From CAZVEV01 sp964625865 (lineage in GTDB: Bacteria > Planctomycetota > Phycisphaerae > SM23-33), in assembly GCA_964625865.1 (NCBI GenBank), contig CAZVEV010000282.1, forward strand, positions 1 through 8,301: DNA of 8,301 bases, written 5' to 3'. The translations under genes and the position numbers were made by a program. This document shows, piece after piece, positions 1 to 6,454 of the stretch. Numbering within the stretch: position 1 is the first letter of the stretch; the number at the start of each line of letters is the position of its first letter. The notes under the pieces were generated by a model. It was not told the origin of the DNA, made no database searches, and worked only from the letters and a program-made list of their open reading frames with translations.

Positions 1-50
<50 letters not shown>

Positions 51-129
51 AAGGGAGAAAGCGGCCGGCGGCGGTCTGATGCAACCGTTGGCTTTTCAAG
101 GCCTTGCGCGGAGATCGCCGTCTCGGGCC

Positions 130-144
130 CACGCGGCGGGCGTG
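130..144 (-). terminator. Small hairpin directly after the sulfatase stop codon
   Basis: CACGC (130-134) pairs with GCGTG (140-144) around a 5-nt loop, immediately downstream of the stop codon of the minus-strand phosphoglycerol transferase gene. The stem is only 5 bp and is not followed by a U-tract, so it is a weak candidate for a 3' end structure rather than a proven intrinsic terminator. Nothing else recognisable lies between the poly-C run and the gene end. Confidence 0.2.
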
Positions 145-2097
145 CTAGTGGAACGGGTTCTGTGATGCTGAGGGGGGCACGTCGGTCAGGGGCAGGCGGC
201 GGAAGTACTGCTCGCCGAAGACGCGGTCGTACTGGAGCATCTCGTAATCGCGCGCCAGGTCGGAGGCCAGCACGTCGGCCAGCGGTATCATCTGTCCCCC
301 GCTGTCAATGCACCCGCTGACGCTGAAGACCGGGTAGGTCCGTTTGCACTTTTCCAGGAAGCGGAAGAACGGCGGCAGGGGCCGGCCGAGCATGCGCAGA
401 ATCAGCGGGGTCAGGTAGCACATGCTTTGGCGCCTGGGCTCGTCGGGGGGCAGCGACAGGCCGCAATTGCTCCAGAAGACCGCGAAGATCGTCTTGAAAT
501 GCAGCGGGTTGCTCGTGGGGTCGCGGTAGAAGCCGGTCCGGCGGTAGATGGCGTAATCGGCGCCGAGCGAGGGCAAGTGGTCGCCGTAGAACACGATCAG
601 CGTCGGGCGCGTGTCGACGGTCTTGAAATGCTCGATGAACGTCGCCAGGGCGCGGTCGGCGGCGCGGAGAGAGCAGACGTACGTCTCGAGGAACGCCTGC
701 TGATCGCTGCTGAGCGTGCCCGGCGGTGCGGTGAAGTTCGCCGTCTCCGTACGGTTCGCATAGAGGTGAGGCTCATCGGTGTAAGGCCAGTGGGTCTCCA
801 TCGTATTGACGCTGATGAAGAACGGCTTGGCCGGGTCGGCGGCCTTGATGTCGTCGATCAGGCGAATCGTCTCGGCGTAGGTGCACGCATCGCTGATGTA
901 ATAACCCTGCTTGCGGATGTCCCGCCACAGGGGCGCCGCGTGGAAGACCTCGAAGCCGAGGAGCGGCTGGACCTGACAATCGTTGAAGTAGGACTGCTCC
1001 ACACCGTGCTGGGCGATGGTGCGATACCCCGCGTTGTACAGCGTGCTGGCCAGCGACGGGATCGGCTGGCGGATGTAGTACTTGTACGGCGTGGTCTCCG
1101 GCGGGAAGAAGGCCATGTTGCATCCGGTCAGCACCTCGAGTTCCGAATCGCACGTGCCGCCGCCGAAGACAGGCGCGACCAGGTCGAGCCGGCCGAACCG
1201 CTCGCCCAGGCGGCGAATCGTGGGGATCGGGTCCGAGCCGAACGTCACCTTCTCCAGTTTCGTCACGTCCCAGACCGATTCGCCCAGGATGAGTATCACG
1301 TTGACGGGCGTCTCGGGCTCGCCCTGGGCGGTCCGGTTCGGCGGGCCGGCACTGTCCAGGACGGCCTGTTCGCTGTAGTCGGCCGGTTCGGGCACGTCGA
1401 GGTCCTGGATGTGGGCGGTGAAGGCCAGCAGGACCCCCGCGCGGGCGTAGGACTCGTTCTGGGTCCAACTGAGGTCGAGAATGTACTCGTGGATGGGCCT
1501 GTAGATGCTGTACGGGCGCGAGAACCACGAGGCGAAGCAGGCCAGGCACAGCACGCCGCCGGCCAGGCGATAACGAAGGGGCATCCGCGTCCGCTTGCCG
1601 CGGGGCAGGAGCATCCACGCGACGACCATCACCGGCAGCAGCCCCACCAGGACCAGCAGGTTCGGCCAGTAGCCCAGCAGCACGCCGAACTCGATCACGT
1701 TGGCCGTCTCGCCCACCAGGGCCAGGTCCCACGGATACAGCGCGACCCCGAGAATGCCCGTCTTCATCCAGTGGGCCACGCTCAGGACAAGCGCCACCGC
1801 CAGCGTCATCAGGCAGGCGGCGCGAAAGCGGTTGGTCAGCACGGTGAAAAACAGCGTCAGCAGGCCCATCAGGGCGATGTTCAGGACGATGATCCCCGGC
1901 TCGCGGAGCCACAGACCGAAGGCATACGCGGACCGGACGGCGGCGATTTCCGCAGACAGGGCGATCAGGAAAAAGAACGCCGCCGGCGCGACGACGGCCA
2001 TCCAGCGCCGCTGGCGCAGCGCGATCAGACGCGCGAACCGGTCGCGGAACGGGCGGGTCGGCGTGCGTGTGTCGGTATCGGCAGGCGGCGGATCCAT
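145..2097 (-). CDS. LtaS/MdoB-type membrane phosphoglycerol transferase (sulfatase fold)
   Basis: A 650-residue protein from the ATG at 2097. The N-terminal third has about five hydrophobic segments (near residues 33-54, 67-87, 93-110, 136-164 and 178-192), followed by an extracytoplasmic sulfatase-fold domain from about residue 264, which is the LtaS architecture. Visible active-site motifs are LILGES with metal ligand E273, GGGTCDSE with the probable nucleophile T315, METHWPY with H436, and FYGDHLP with D506 and H507. Family members move phosphoglycerol from phosphatidylglycerol onto lipoteichoic acid or periplasmic glucans. In a Gram-negative host a glucan or other envelope polymer is the more likely acceptor, which is inference. 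The frame stays open upstream to 2517, but that part is Arg/Pro/Ser-rich, overlaps the neighbouring gene and precedes the first membrane helix, so it was dropped. The Shine-Dalgarno before 2097 is weak. The C-terminal portion (about 550-650) has no motif I recognise. Confidence 0.87.
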   Translation of the reverse strand: MDPPPADTDTRTPTRPFRDRFARLIALRQRRWMAVVAPAAFFFLIALSAEIAAVRSAYAFGLWLREPGIIVLNIALMGLLTLFFTVLTNRFRAACLMTLAVALVLSVAHWMKTGILGVALYPWDLALVGETANVIEFGVLLGYWPNLLVLVGLLPVMVVAWMLLPRGKRTRMPLRYRLAGGVLCLACFASWFSRPYSIYRPIHEYILDLSWTQNESYARAGVLLAFTAHIQDLDVPEPADYSEQAVLDSAGPPNRTAQGEPETPVNVILILGESVWDVTKLEKVTFGSDPIPTIRRLGERFGRLDLVAPVFGGGTCDSELEVLTGCNMAFFPPETTPYKYYIRQPIPSLASTLYNAGYRTIAQHGVEQSYFNDCQVQPLLGFEVFHAAPLWRDIRKQGYYISDACTYAETIRLIDDIKAADPAKPFFISVNTMETHWPYTDEPHLYANRTETANFTAPPGTLSSDQQAFLETYVCSLRAADRALATFIEHFKTVDTRPTLIVFYGDHLPSLGADYAIYRRTGFYRDPTSNPLHFKTIFAVFWSNCGLSLPPDEPRRQSMCYLTPLILRMLGRPLPPFFRFLEKCKRTYPVFSVSGCIDSGGQMIPLADVLASDLARDYEMLQYDRVFGEQYFRRLPLTDVPPSASQNPFH

Positions 2098-2111
2098 AGG
2101 TCTTTCAGCAT

Positions 2112-2131
2112 AGGGTCCCTCTCCGGACCCT
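2112..2131 (-). promoter_or_regulatory. 7-bp hairpin exposing a GGAGAG loop before the sulfatase gene
   Basis: AGGGTCC (2112-2118) and GGACCCT (2125-2131) form a perfect 7-bp stem with a 6-nt loop. Read on the minus strand the loop is GGAGAG, a good Shine-Dalgarno core. It lies 7 nt before an ATG at 2111, but that ATG opens a 28-codon frame ending at 2025, out of frame with the phosphoglycerol transferase that starts at 2097. The loop is 21-23 nt from the 2097 start, too far to serve it in the usual way. Translational control or a short overlapping leader frame is possible; the structure is seen, the role is inferred. Confidence 0.35.
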
Positions 2132-2170
2132 GCAAGCCGGGTGGGCCTGTCAGTATCGAAAACCGTGGGC

Positions 2171-2202
2171 CGGACAACTGGCCCGCTGAAGCGGCCAGTC
2201 CG
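2171..2202 (-). terminator. Bulged 12-bp hairpin after the PEP-CTERM gene
   Basis: Two arms (2171-2186 and 2191-2202) give 12 base pairs with a 3-nt bulge (2175-2177) and a 1-nt bulge (2183), closed by a tetraloop at 2187-2190. It begins 28 bases beyond the stop codon of the PEP-CTERM gene in its direction of transcription. A TTTT run on the minus strand follows about 7 bases after the stem. The bulges and the offset, short T-run make this a plausible but imperfect intrinsic terminator. Confidence 0.4.
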
Positions 2203-2230
2203 AATGGCGCCCGCGACGGCGGCGGGCCTG

Positions 2231-3259
2231 CTATGCGGCCCGTCTGCGGCGGCGCAGGGCGCCCAGGGCCCCGCAGACCAGCAGCGCCAAGCTGCCCGGT
2301 TCGGGAATAGCCGAGCGCAGGGGCGCGAAGTCCTGCACCCTGCCCCCCCACTCGTTGGGCATGCCGAACGAGGTGGATTCCGTGTCGTCGAATTTCTCCC
2401 CGTCCACGATGGCGGCTGACGGATCGTCTTCAAGTCGCCCGGCCTCTTCGTCGTTGATCCCGCCGCCCTTCCAGCCTTCGATGGCCTCGCCGATCGGCCC
2501 GAACACGAGCAATCCACCGGCGTCGTAGATCGAGATTTCCCAGTCGTCCGGCCCGACGGAGAAGTCGCCCGCCTCGTCGCCGTCGACGTTGGTCTCCGTC
2601 GTGATCAGCGGCAGCGTGGTGTCCTTCTCCTGGCGCGTGCTGACGTGGATCCACCAGTCTCCGCCCGCCGGCAGCGGGTTGTAGCTGGTGTCCGTGCCCA
2701 GGTCGATCGTCACGTCCACGTCGCCGGCGTCCACGCCGTCGGTGAAGTTGCGATCGTTGCCCCCGCCGTCCCAGTCCGTGTCGACGCCGATGCTCTCCTT
2801 CTCGCTGATCGTGATGATCGTGCCCGACCGCAGGGCCCCCCAGGGCCCCGGACCCGCCGAGAACGTGATGATGCCCTGCTCGACGTTCGAATCGCCGTAC
2901 CACGGGTCGCTGCCGTCGGTGTCGGACGCCCCCGGCTCGGCCCACCGCAGTTGCCACCCGCGAATGTCCAGGAGGTCCTGGATGACCACCAACTCCACCC
3001 AGTTGCCCCCGTTGCCCTCGATCCGCCCGTCAGGCAGGCCGGGAATCGTCTTGAAGTACGCGTCTTCCTTCGACGTGTCGGCCTTGTACGACCCGCCGGC
3101 GAGATACCGGCTGGCACTGACGGCATTGTACTCGTTGATGATCATCGCCGCCCCGTTAGCCGAATCAGCCGGCCCGAGCACGGCCAACCACGTGGCCACC
3201 AGAACCACTGCGAGGGACTCGATGGCGGAAAGACGACTGCGTGAGCTTGCGCGAGCCAT
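2231..3259 (-). CDS. Secreted PEP-CTERM protein with lamin-tail-like N-terminus
   Basis: A 342-residue exported protein. An N-terminal signal peptide (basic residues to about 9, hydrophobic 15-29, likely cleavage near ANGA|A at 37) precedes an acidic, Gly/Asp-rich mature part. The stretch from residue 39 (MIINEYNAV) to GGNWVELVVIQ at about 84-94 and RGWQL at 100-104 resembles the opening strands of lamin-tail-like domains. The C-terminus is a textbook PEP-CTERM signal: IPEP (318-321), a hydrophobic helix (322-335) and a five-Arg cluster (336-340). In this family the signal directs processing by an exosortase/archaeosortase-type enzyme and surface or matrix delivery. The start at 3259 is fixed by AAAGGAG 8 nt upstream; the 26 extra codons to 3337 lack a signal-peptide character and include that ribosome site. 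Function beyond secretion is unknown; no catalytic motif is visible. Confidence 0.88.
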   Translation of the reverse strand: MARASSRSRLSAIESLAVVLVATWLAVLGPADSANGAAMIINEYNAVSASRYLAGGSYKADTSKEDAYFKTIPGLPDGRIEGNGGNWVELVVIQDLLDIRGWQLRWAEPGASDTDGSDPWYGDSNVEQGIITFSAGPGPWGALRSGTIITISEKESIGVDTDWDGGGNDRNFTDGVDAGDVDVTIDLGTDTSYNPLPAGGDWWIHVSTRQEKDTTLPLITTETNVDGDEAGDFSVGPDDWEISIYDAGGLLVFGPIGEAIEGWKGGGINDEEAGRLEDDPSAAIVDGEKFDDTESTSFGMPNEWGGRVQDFAPLRSAIPEPGSLALLVCGALGALRRRRRAA

Positions 3260-3267
3260 GGTACGTT

Positions 3268-3274
3268 CTCCTTT
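3268..3274 (-). promoter_or_regulatory. Strong Shine-Dalgarno of the PEP-CTERM gene
   Basis: The minus strand reads AAAGGAG here with 8 nt to the ATG at 3259. It is the best ribosome-binding site in the window and decides the start codon of the PEP-CTERM protein against the longer frame reaching 3337. Confidence 0.85.
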
Positions 3275-3285
3275 GACTGTACTGC

Positions 3286-3340
3286 CTGTTGGGCACTCGC
3301 ATGGCTGTTGGGCGGCTGAGCGGCCGCTATCGGTCAACAG
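3286..3340 (-). promoter_or_regulatory. Repeat-bearing, foldable leader of the PEP-CTERM mRNA
   Basis: The plus strand carries CTGTTGGGC twice (3286-3294 and 3305-3313) and CAACAG at 3335-3340. In the minus-strand RNA the outer arms at 3305-3310 and 3335-3340 pair (6 bp), and an inner GCGGC/GCCGC stem (3312-3316 with 3323-3327, 6-nt loop) stacks inside. The duplicated nonamer at 3286 could compete for the same partner. The pairing is visible; any regulatory switching is inference. Confidence 0.3.
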
Positions 3341-3368
3341 TGAGCGCGAGCTTGAGCTTTACGGTGTG

Positions 3369-3398
3369 AGTTTACACGACCGGGGCGAGACCTGTCAA
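3369..3398 (-). promoter_or_regulatory. Sigma70-type promoter of the PEP-CTERM gene
   Basis: On the minus strand a perfect TTGACA (-35, 3393-3398) is separated by 18 bp from TAAACT (-10, 3369-3374; 4 of 6 consensus positions). Transcription would begin near 3362, giving a leader of about 100 nt before the ATG at 3259. Position and orientation suit the PEP-CTERM gene. Confidence 0.6.
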
Positions 3399-3682
3399 GG
3401 GGTGAGGCGAATCATTTTGCCGCACCCCGGCCAAGCCCCGTAGCCGCCTCCCAGCCGCTTGCCGCGCTCGAAGACACCCTCTCCCCCCTCGGCCCGGAGA
3501 TCGTCGCTCAGGCCGCGGCCAAATGCGTGCTGGAGGGTCCGGCTGAGCCGTGCCGGTTATGCGGCGTCCGATTGCCCGGTGCCGTCGGCTGCGGCGCAGC
3601 GGCACCCGCGCGCAGAGGCAAGGCAGGCACGGCCCTCCGCTGCGCGCAGGACCGTGGCACCCGTGCCGCATCGCGCTGCGTG
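3399..3682. other. GC-rich intergenic stretch without a convincing gene
   Basis: This fills the rest of the 474-bp divergent gap between the PEP-CTERM gene and the first cyclophilin, between the two promoters. One plus-strand frame is open through the stretch and joins the cyclophilin frame; it encodes scattered Cys residues around 3518-3566 (a C-x8-C-x2-C spacing) but no domain I recognise. Its downstream part is low-complexity Arg/Ala coding, and a promoter at 3683-3711 argues that the cyclophilin starts later. It may be a gene remnant or simply non-coding DNA. Confidence 0.4.
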
Positions 3683-3711
3683 TTGCGTTCTCAGCCGCCA
3701 CCGGGCATAAT
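3683..3711 (+). promoter_or_regulatory. Sigma70-type promoter of the cyclophilin pair
   Basis: TTGCGT (3683-3688) and CATAAT (3706-3711, 5 of 6 consensus) are spaced by exactly 17 bp. The predicted transcription start is near 3718, so the leader before the ATG at 3734 is only about 16 nt and holds a GAGG motif at 3719-3722. This placement supports 3734 as the start of the first cyclophilin gene. Confidence 0.6.
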
Positions 3712-3733
3712 GCCGCCCGAGGTCTGCAAGCCC

Positions 3734-4417
3734 ATGAATCGATTGACACCACAACGTGCCGTCGCGATCGCCATGGCCATCGCGGCAGCCGCCGCCGGCT
3801 GCGTCGGACCGGCCGACGGCGGGGGGCCCGCTCCCCTGCCGCCCGCACCGACCCCGATCGCCGCCGGCGACCAACCCCTGAAAGGGAACCCACCCGTGAC
3901 CGAAAACGAACCGACCAAGACCGTCGTCGTCATTGAGACCTCGATGGGCACGATCAAGGCCGAACTGTGGGCCGACAAGGCGCCCGTCACCGTCAAGAAC
4001 TTCCTGACCTACGTTGACGAGGGGTTCTTCGACGGGCTGATCTTCCACCGCGTGATCAAGGGCTTCATGATCCAGGGCGGCGGGTTCGACGCCGACATGA
4101 AGCAAAAAGCCACCCGCGATCCGATCACGAACGAAGCGGCCACCGGCACGCCGAACAGCCGCGGCACGCTGGCGATGGCTCGGACCAACGTCGTCGACAG
4201 CGCCACCGCCCAGTTCTTCATCAATCTCGTCGACAACGACTTCCTGAACCACCGCAACCAGACGCCCCAGGGGTTCGGCTATTGCGCGTTCGGCGAGGTC
4301 ACCGACGGAATGGACGTCGTCGATAAAATCGGCGCCGCAGCCACCGGGCGCGTGGGCCACTTCGACGACGTGCCCCTCCAGGCCGTCACTATCACGAGCA
4401 TCCGCCGCGAACAGTAG
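3734..4417 (+). CDS. Lipoprotein cyclophilin (peptidyl-prolyl cis-trans isomerase) 1
   Basis: A 227-residue exported cyclophilin that catalyses cis-trans isomerisation of X-Pro bonds. Residues 1-22 form a lipoprotein signal peptide with an Ala-rich core ending AAAGC, so Cys23 is the expected lipidated residue. A Pro/Ala/Gly-rich linker (about 24-60) leads to the cyclophilin domain (64-225). Signature motifs are FHRVIKGFMIQGGGF (104-118, with catalytic R106 and active-site F111, M112, Q114), GTLAMAR (144-150), SATAQFFINL (156-165) and FGYCAFGEV (181-189). The domain closely resembles E. coli PpiB but is tethered to a membrane, so it probably helps fold exported proteins. The residue after Cys23 is Val, which by the E. 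coli +2 rule would not retain it in the inner membrane; whether that rule holds here is unknown. The start at 3734 is set by the signal peptide and the promoter just upstream. It is followed after 64 bp by a paralogue, probably in one operon. Confidence 0.94.
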   Translation: MNRLTPQRAVAIAMAIAAAAAGCVGPADGGGPAPLPPAPTPIAAGDQPLKGNPPVTENEPTKTVVVIETSMGTIKAELWADKAPVTVKNFLTYVDEGFFDGLIFHRVIKGFMIQGGGFDADMKQKATRDPITNEAATGTPNSRGTLAMARTNVVDSATAQFFINLVDNDFLNHRNQTPQGFGYCAFGEVTDGMDVVDKIGAAATGRVGHFDDVPLQAVTITSIRREQ

Positions 4418-4481
4418 CCTCCGCGCCAATACGAGCGATGGGACGTACCAAGAGGAACCCCTTTTTGAGGACAAGAAGACG

Positions 4482-5204
4482 ATGATGCGAATCCAGACAC
4501 TCCTTGCCATTGCCGCGACCGCTTCGCTCATGCTGGCCCTTGGCTGCTCGGATAACGAGCCCGCCGGGCAAAATGGTGAAGGCACCGGAAAGGGCACGGG
4601 CAAGCCGGCCCCCAAGCCCACCCCGACGAGCAAGCCGGCGCCCAAGCCCACGACCAAACCTAAACCCAAGCCCACACCGACCCCGACGCCCACGCCGACG
4701 GCCGCCCCCGTGGTCGTCATCGAAACGTCAATGGGTACGATCAAGGCCGAACTGTGGCCCGACAAGGCGCCGATTACCGTCAAGAACTTCCTGCGCTACG
4801 TGGATGAGAAACACTTCGACGGGCTGATCTGGCATCGCGTGATGAAAGGCTTCATGATCCAGGGCGGCGGGTTCGACGCGAGCCTGCGCCAGAAGGCCGT
4901 CCACGATCCGATCAAGAACGAGGCGGCCACCGGCAGGCCCAACGACCGGGGCACGCTGGCGATGGCACGGACCAGCGTGATCGACAGCGCCACCGCCCAG
5001 TTCTTCATCAACCTCGTCGACAACGACTTCCTGAACCACCGCAGCAAGACGGTCCAGGGCTTCGGGTACTGTGCGTTCGGCAAGGTGACCGAAGGGATGG
5101 ACGTGGTCGACAAGATCGGCGCCGTGCCGGTAGGCAATCTCGGGGGACACGAGAACGTCCCGACGACCACCGTGCTCATCAAGAGCATCCGCCGCGCGCC
5201 GTAA
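4482..5204 (+). CDS. Lipoprotein cyclophilin 2 with Pro/Lys/Thr-rich linker
   Basis: A 240-residue paralogue of the preceding gene. The signal peptide ends in the lipobox LALGC (Cys22). A linker at about 39-76 is built almost only of Pro, Lys and Thr, a form expected to be extended and positively charged, and able to span the cell wall or hold the domain away from the membrane. The cyclophilin domain (77-238) aligns without gaps to the first copy at about 77% identity by hand count (126 of 164). Catalytic R119 and the GFMIQGGGF loop (123-131) are kept, but the Phe before His-Arg is Trp117. The ATG at 4482 follows GAGG (4467-4470) by 11 nt; an adjacent ATG at 4485 is possible. No separate promoter was found in the 64-bp gap, so co-transcription with copy 1 is likely. 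The gene converges on galK with 4 bp between stops. Confidence 0.94.
   Translation: MMRIQTLLAIAATASLMLALGCSDNEPAGQNGEGTGKGTGKPAPKPTPTSKPAPKPTTKPKPKPTPTPTPTPTAAPVVVIETSMGTIKAELWPDKAPITVKNFLRYVDEKHFDGLIWHRVMKGFMIQGGGFDASLRQKAVHDPIKNEAATGRPNDRGTLAMARTSVIDSATAQFFINLVDNDFLNHRSKTVQGFGYCAFGKVTEGMDVVDKIGAVPVGNLGGHENVPTTTVLIKSIRRAP
4601..4650 (+). repeat. 30-bp-period direct repeat encoding the KPAPKPT linker
   Basis: Positions 4601-4620 and 4631-4650 are identical except for one base (4610 C versus 4640 G). Each copy encodes KPAPKPT. The tract continues as shorter Pro/Thr/Lys codon repeats to about 4704. This indicates that the linker of cyclophilin 2 grew by local duplication, and it may vary in length between strains. 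Confidence 0.75.
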
Positions 5205-5208
5205 GCGC

Positions 5209-6360
5209 CTAGTCGATCACACTCGCCCCGGCCGCGGCGCGGGTGGCGAAGACCGGGCAGCGACGCCCGTAGCGCTCGGCGTAGCCGTCGGCCACGGCGG
5301 CCGCTACCGCGTCGGCTGACGCGGCGTCGACCAGGACGATCGCGCACCCGCCGAACCCGCCCCCGGTCATGCGGGCGCCGTAGACCCCCGCCTGCCCGCG
5401 GGCCATCTCCACAATCGCGTCGAGTTCCTCGCAACTGACCTCGTAGTCGTCGCGCAGCGAGGCGTGCGAGGCGTACATCAACTCGCCGAACGCCCCCCAG
5501 TCGCCGGCCTCCATCGCCTCAACCGCGTCGAGCGTGCGATGGATCTCGCCCACCACGTGGCGGGCCCGCATCAGCTCCTTACTCGCCAGCGTCCCGTCGG
5601 CCTCGGCGGCGGCGATCGCGGCCTGGTCAACGTCGCGGAGCATCTTGACGCCCAGCGCGGCCGCGGCAGCGTAACACTGGTCGCGGCGGGCCGCGTAGCC
5701 CCCGTCGGTCAGGTCGTGCTTGACCTGCGTGTCAGCGACCAGGATCTCCACGCCCGGGTCGTCGAAGCGGACCTGGCGGACGGCCCCGTCGCGACAGTCC
5801 AGCAGCAGGGCCCGCCCGGCCTGGCCCATCACGGAGATCGCCTGGTCCATGATCCCGCAGGGCGTGCCCGCGTAGTCGTGCTCGGCTTTCTGGCAGATCA
5901 GCGCCAGTTCGTACGGTTCGACGCTCGCCCCGGCCGCCGTCAGCAGGGCCAGCGCCGTCGCGACCTCCAGCGACGCCGACGAGGACAGCCCCCCGCCGAT
6001 CGGCACGGTGCTGTTAAACAGGATGTCGCACCCGACCAGCGCCTCGCCGCGCGCCACCAGCCCCGCCGCCACGCCCTTGGGATAATTCGCCCACTTCGGC
6101 TCGCCCGGCTCGATGGCCTCGTCCAGCGCCAGCGACGCATCGAGCCCCTCCTGCTGAAGCGACGCGACGCACACCGTCTTGTCATCGCGCGGCGCGTAAG
6201 CCGCCACCGTCTCCAGCTCAATCGCTATCGGCAGGACGTACCCGTCGTTGTAATCCGTGTGTTCCCCGATCAGGTTCACCCGTCCCGGCGCCCGCACGCA
6301 CCCCGCCGCCGCCCGCCCGAACCTGCCCTCAAACGCCTGCTTCAGTTCGTTGGTATCCAT
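5209..6360 (-). CDS. galK: Galactokinase
   Basis: A 383-residue GHMP-family kinase that phosphorylates alpha-D-galactose at C1 with ATP, the entry to the Leloir pathway. All family motifs are present: the galactokinase signature GRVNLIGEHTDYNDG at 26-40 (catalytic Arg27, sugar-binding Glu33, His34, Asp36), the ATP loop GGGLSSSAS at 122-130, the catalytic Asp172 in CGIMDQ, and motif 3 TGGGFGG at 332-338. The length matches bacterial GalK. The ATG at 6360 is the only reasonable start; it has no clear Shine-Dalgarno, and a promoter close upstream suggests a very short or absent leader. The neighbours are not galactose genes, so galT and galE would have to lie elsewhere. Hand counts on two 60-base lines gave about 77% GC, higher than other genes here, consistent with a long-resident, highly GC-adapted gene. 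Confidence 0.96.
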   Translation of the reverse strand: MDTNELKQAFEGRFGRAAAGCVRAPGRVNLIGEHTDYNDGYVLPIAIELETVAAYAPRDDKTVCVASLQQEGLDASLALDEAIEPGEPKWANYPKGVAAGLVARGEALVGCDILFNSTVPIGGGLSSSASLEVATALALLTAAGASVEPYELALICQKAEHDYAGTPCGIMDQAISVMGQAGRALLLDCRDGAVRQVRFDDPGVEILVADTQVKHDLTDGGYAARRDQCYAAAAALGVKMLRDVDQAAIAAAEADGTLASKELMRARHVVGEIHRTLDAVEAMEAGDWGAFGELMYASHASLRDDYEVSCEELDAIVEMARGQAGVYGARMTGGGFGGCAIVLVDAASADAVAAAVADGYAERYGRRCPVFATRAAAGASVID

Positions 6361-6368
6361 GGCCCCGG

Positions 6369-6397
6369 ACCGTATCGCCGGCGCTGCGCAATGTCAA
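6369..6397 (-). promoter_or_regulatory. Candidate galK promoter with almost no leader
   Basis: On the minus strand a perfect TTGACA (6392-6397) lies 17 bp from TACGGT (6369-6374), which matches the -10 consensus at 3 of 6 positions. Initiation would fall near 6362, within about 2 nt of the galK ATG, implying a leaderless or nearly leaderless mRNA. This agrees with the lack of a Shine-Dalgarno. The weak -10 keeps confidence moderate. Confidence 0.45.
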
Positions 6398-6425
6398 GTT
6401 CGAGCGCTCGGCGGTGTGTTTCAGA

Positions 6426-6454
6426 TTGCCTAAGGCGGATATCCACGATAGAAT
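6426..6454 (+). promoter_or_regulatory. Sigma70-type promoter of the restriction-modification operon
   Basis: TTGCCT (6426-6431, 4 of 6) and TAGAAT (6449-6454, 5 of 6) are separated by exactly 17 bp. The predicted start near 6461 gives a leader of about 35 nt before the methyltransferase ATG at 6496. The 8-bp palindrome GGATATCC lies inside the spacer at 6437-6444. Confidence 0.55.

Noticed and set aside
427..2310. A 627-codon open frame on the plus strand opposite the phosphoglycerol transferase
   Set aside because: It is antisense to a gene with a complete set of catalytic motifs, is rich in Arg/Gly/Glu/His from reversed GC-rich codons, and has no recognisable domain.
2098..2517. N-terminal extension of the phosphoglycerol transferase by 140 codons
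   Set aside because: It overlaps the PEP-CTERM coding region, is low-complexity Arg/Pro/Ser/Ala, and lies before a natural N-terminus leading into the first membrane helix.
3260..3337. Upstream extension of the PEP-CTERM protein
   Set aside because: It would place the strong Shine-Dalgarno inside the coding region and bury the signal peptide behind 26 non-hydrophobic residues.
3527..3733. N-terminal extension of cyclophilin 1
   Set aside because: A good promoter (3683-3711) lies inside it and the lipoprotein signal peptide begins at 3734.
3557..4783. Long minus-strand frame opposite both cyclophilins
   Set aside because: Mirror image of conserved cyclophilin codons, with Val/Gly repeats from the reversed linker; no motif of its own.
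5190..5225. Possible bidirectional terminator at the cyclophilin 2/galK junction
   Set aside because: Only a 4-bp GCGC/GCGC stem and no T-run on either strand.
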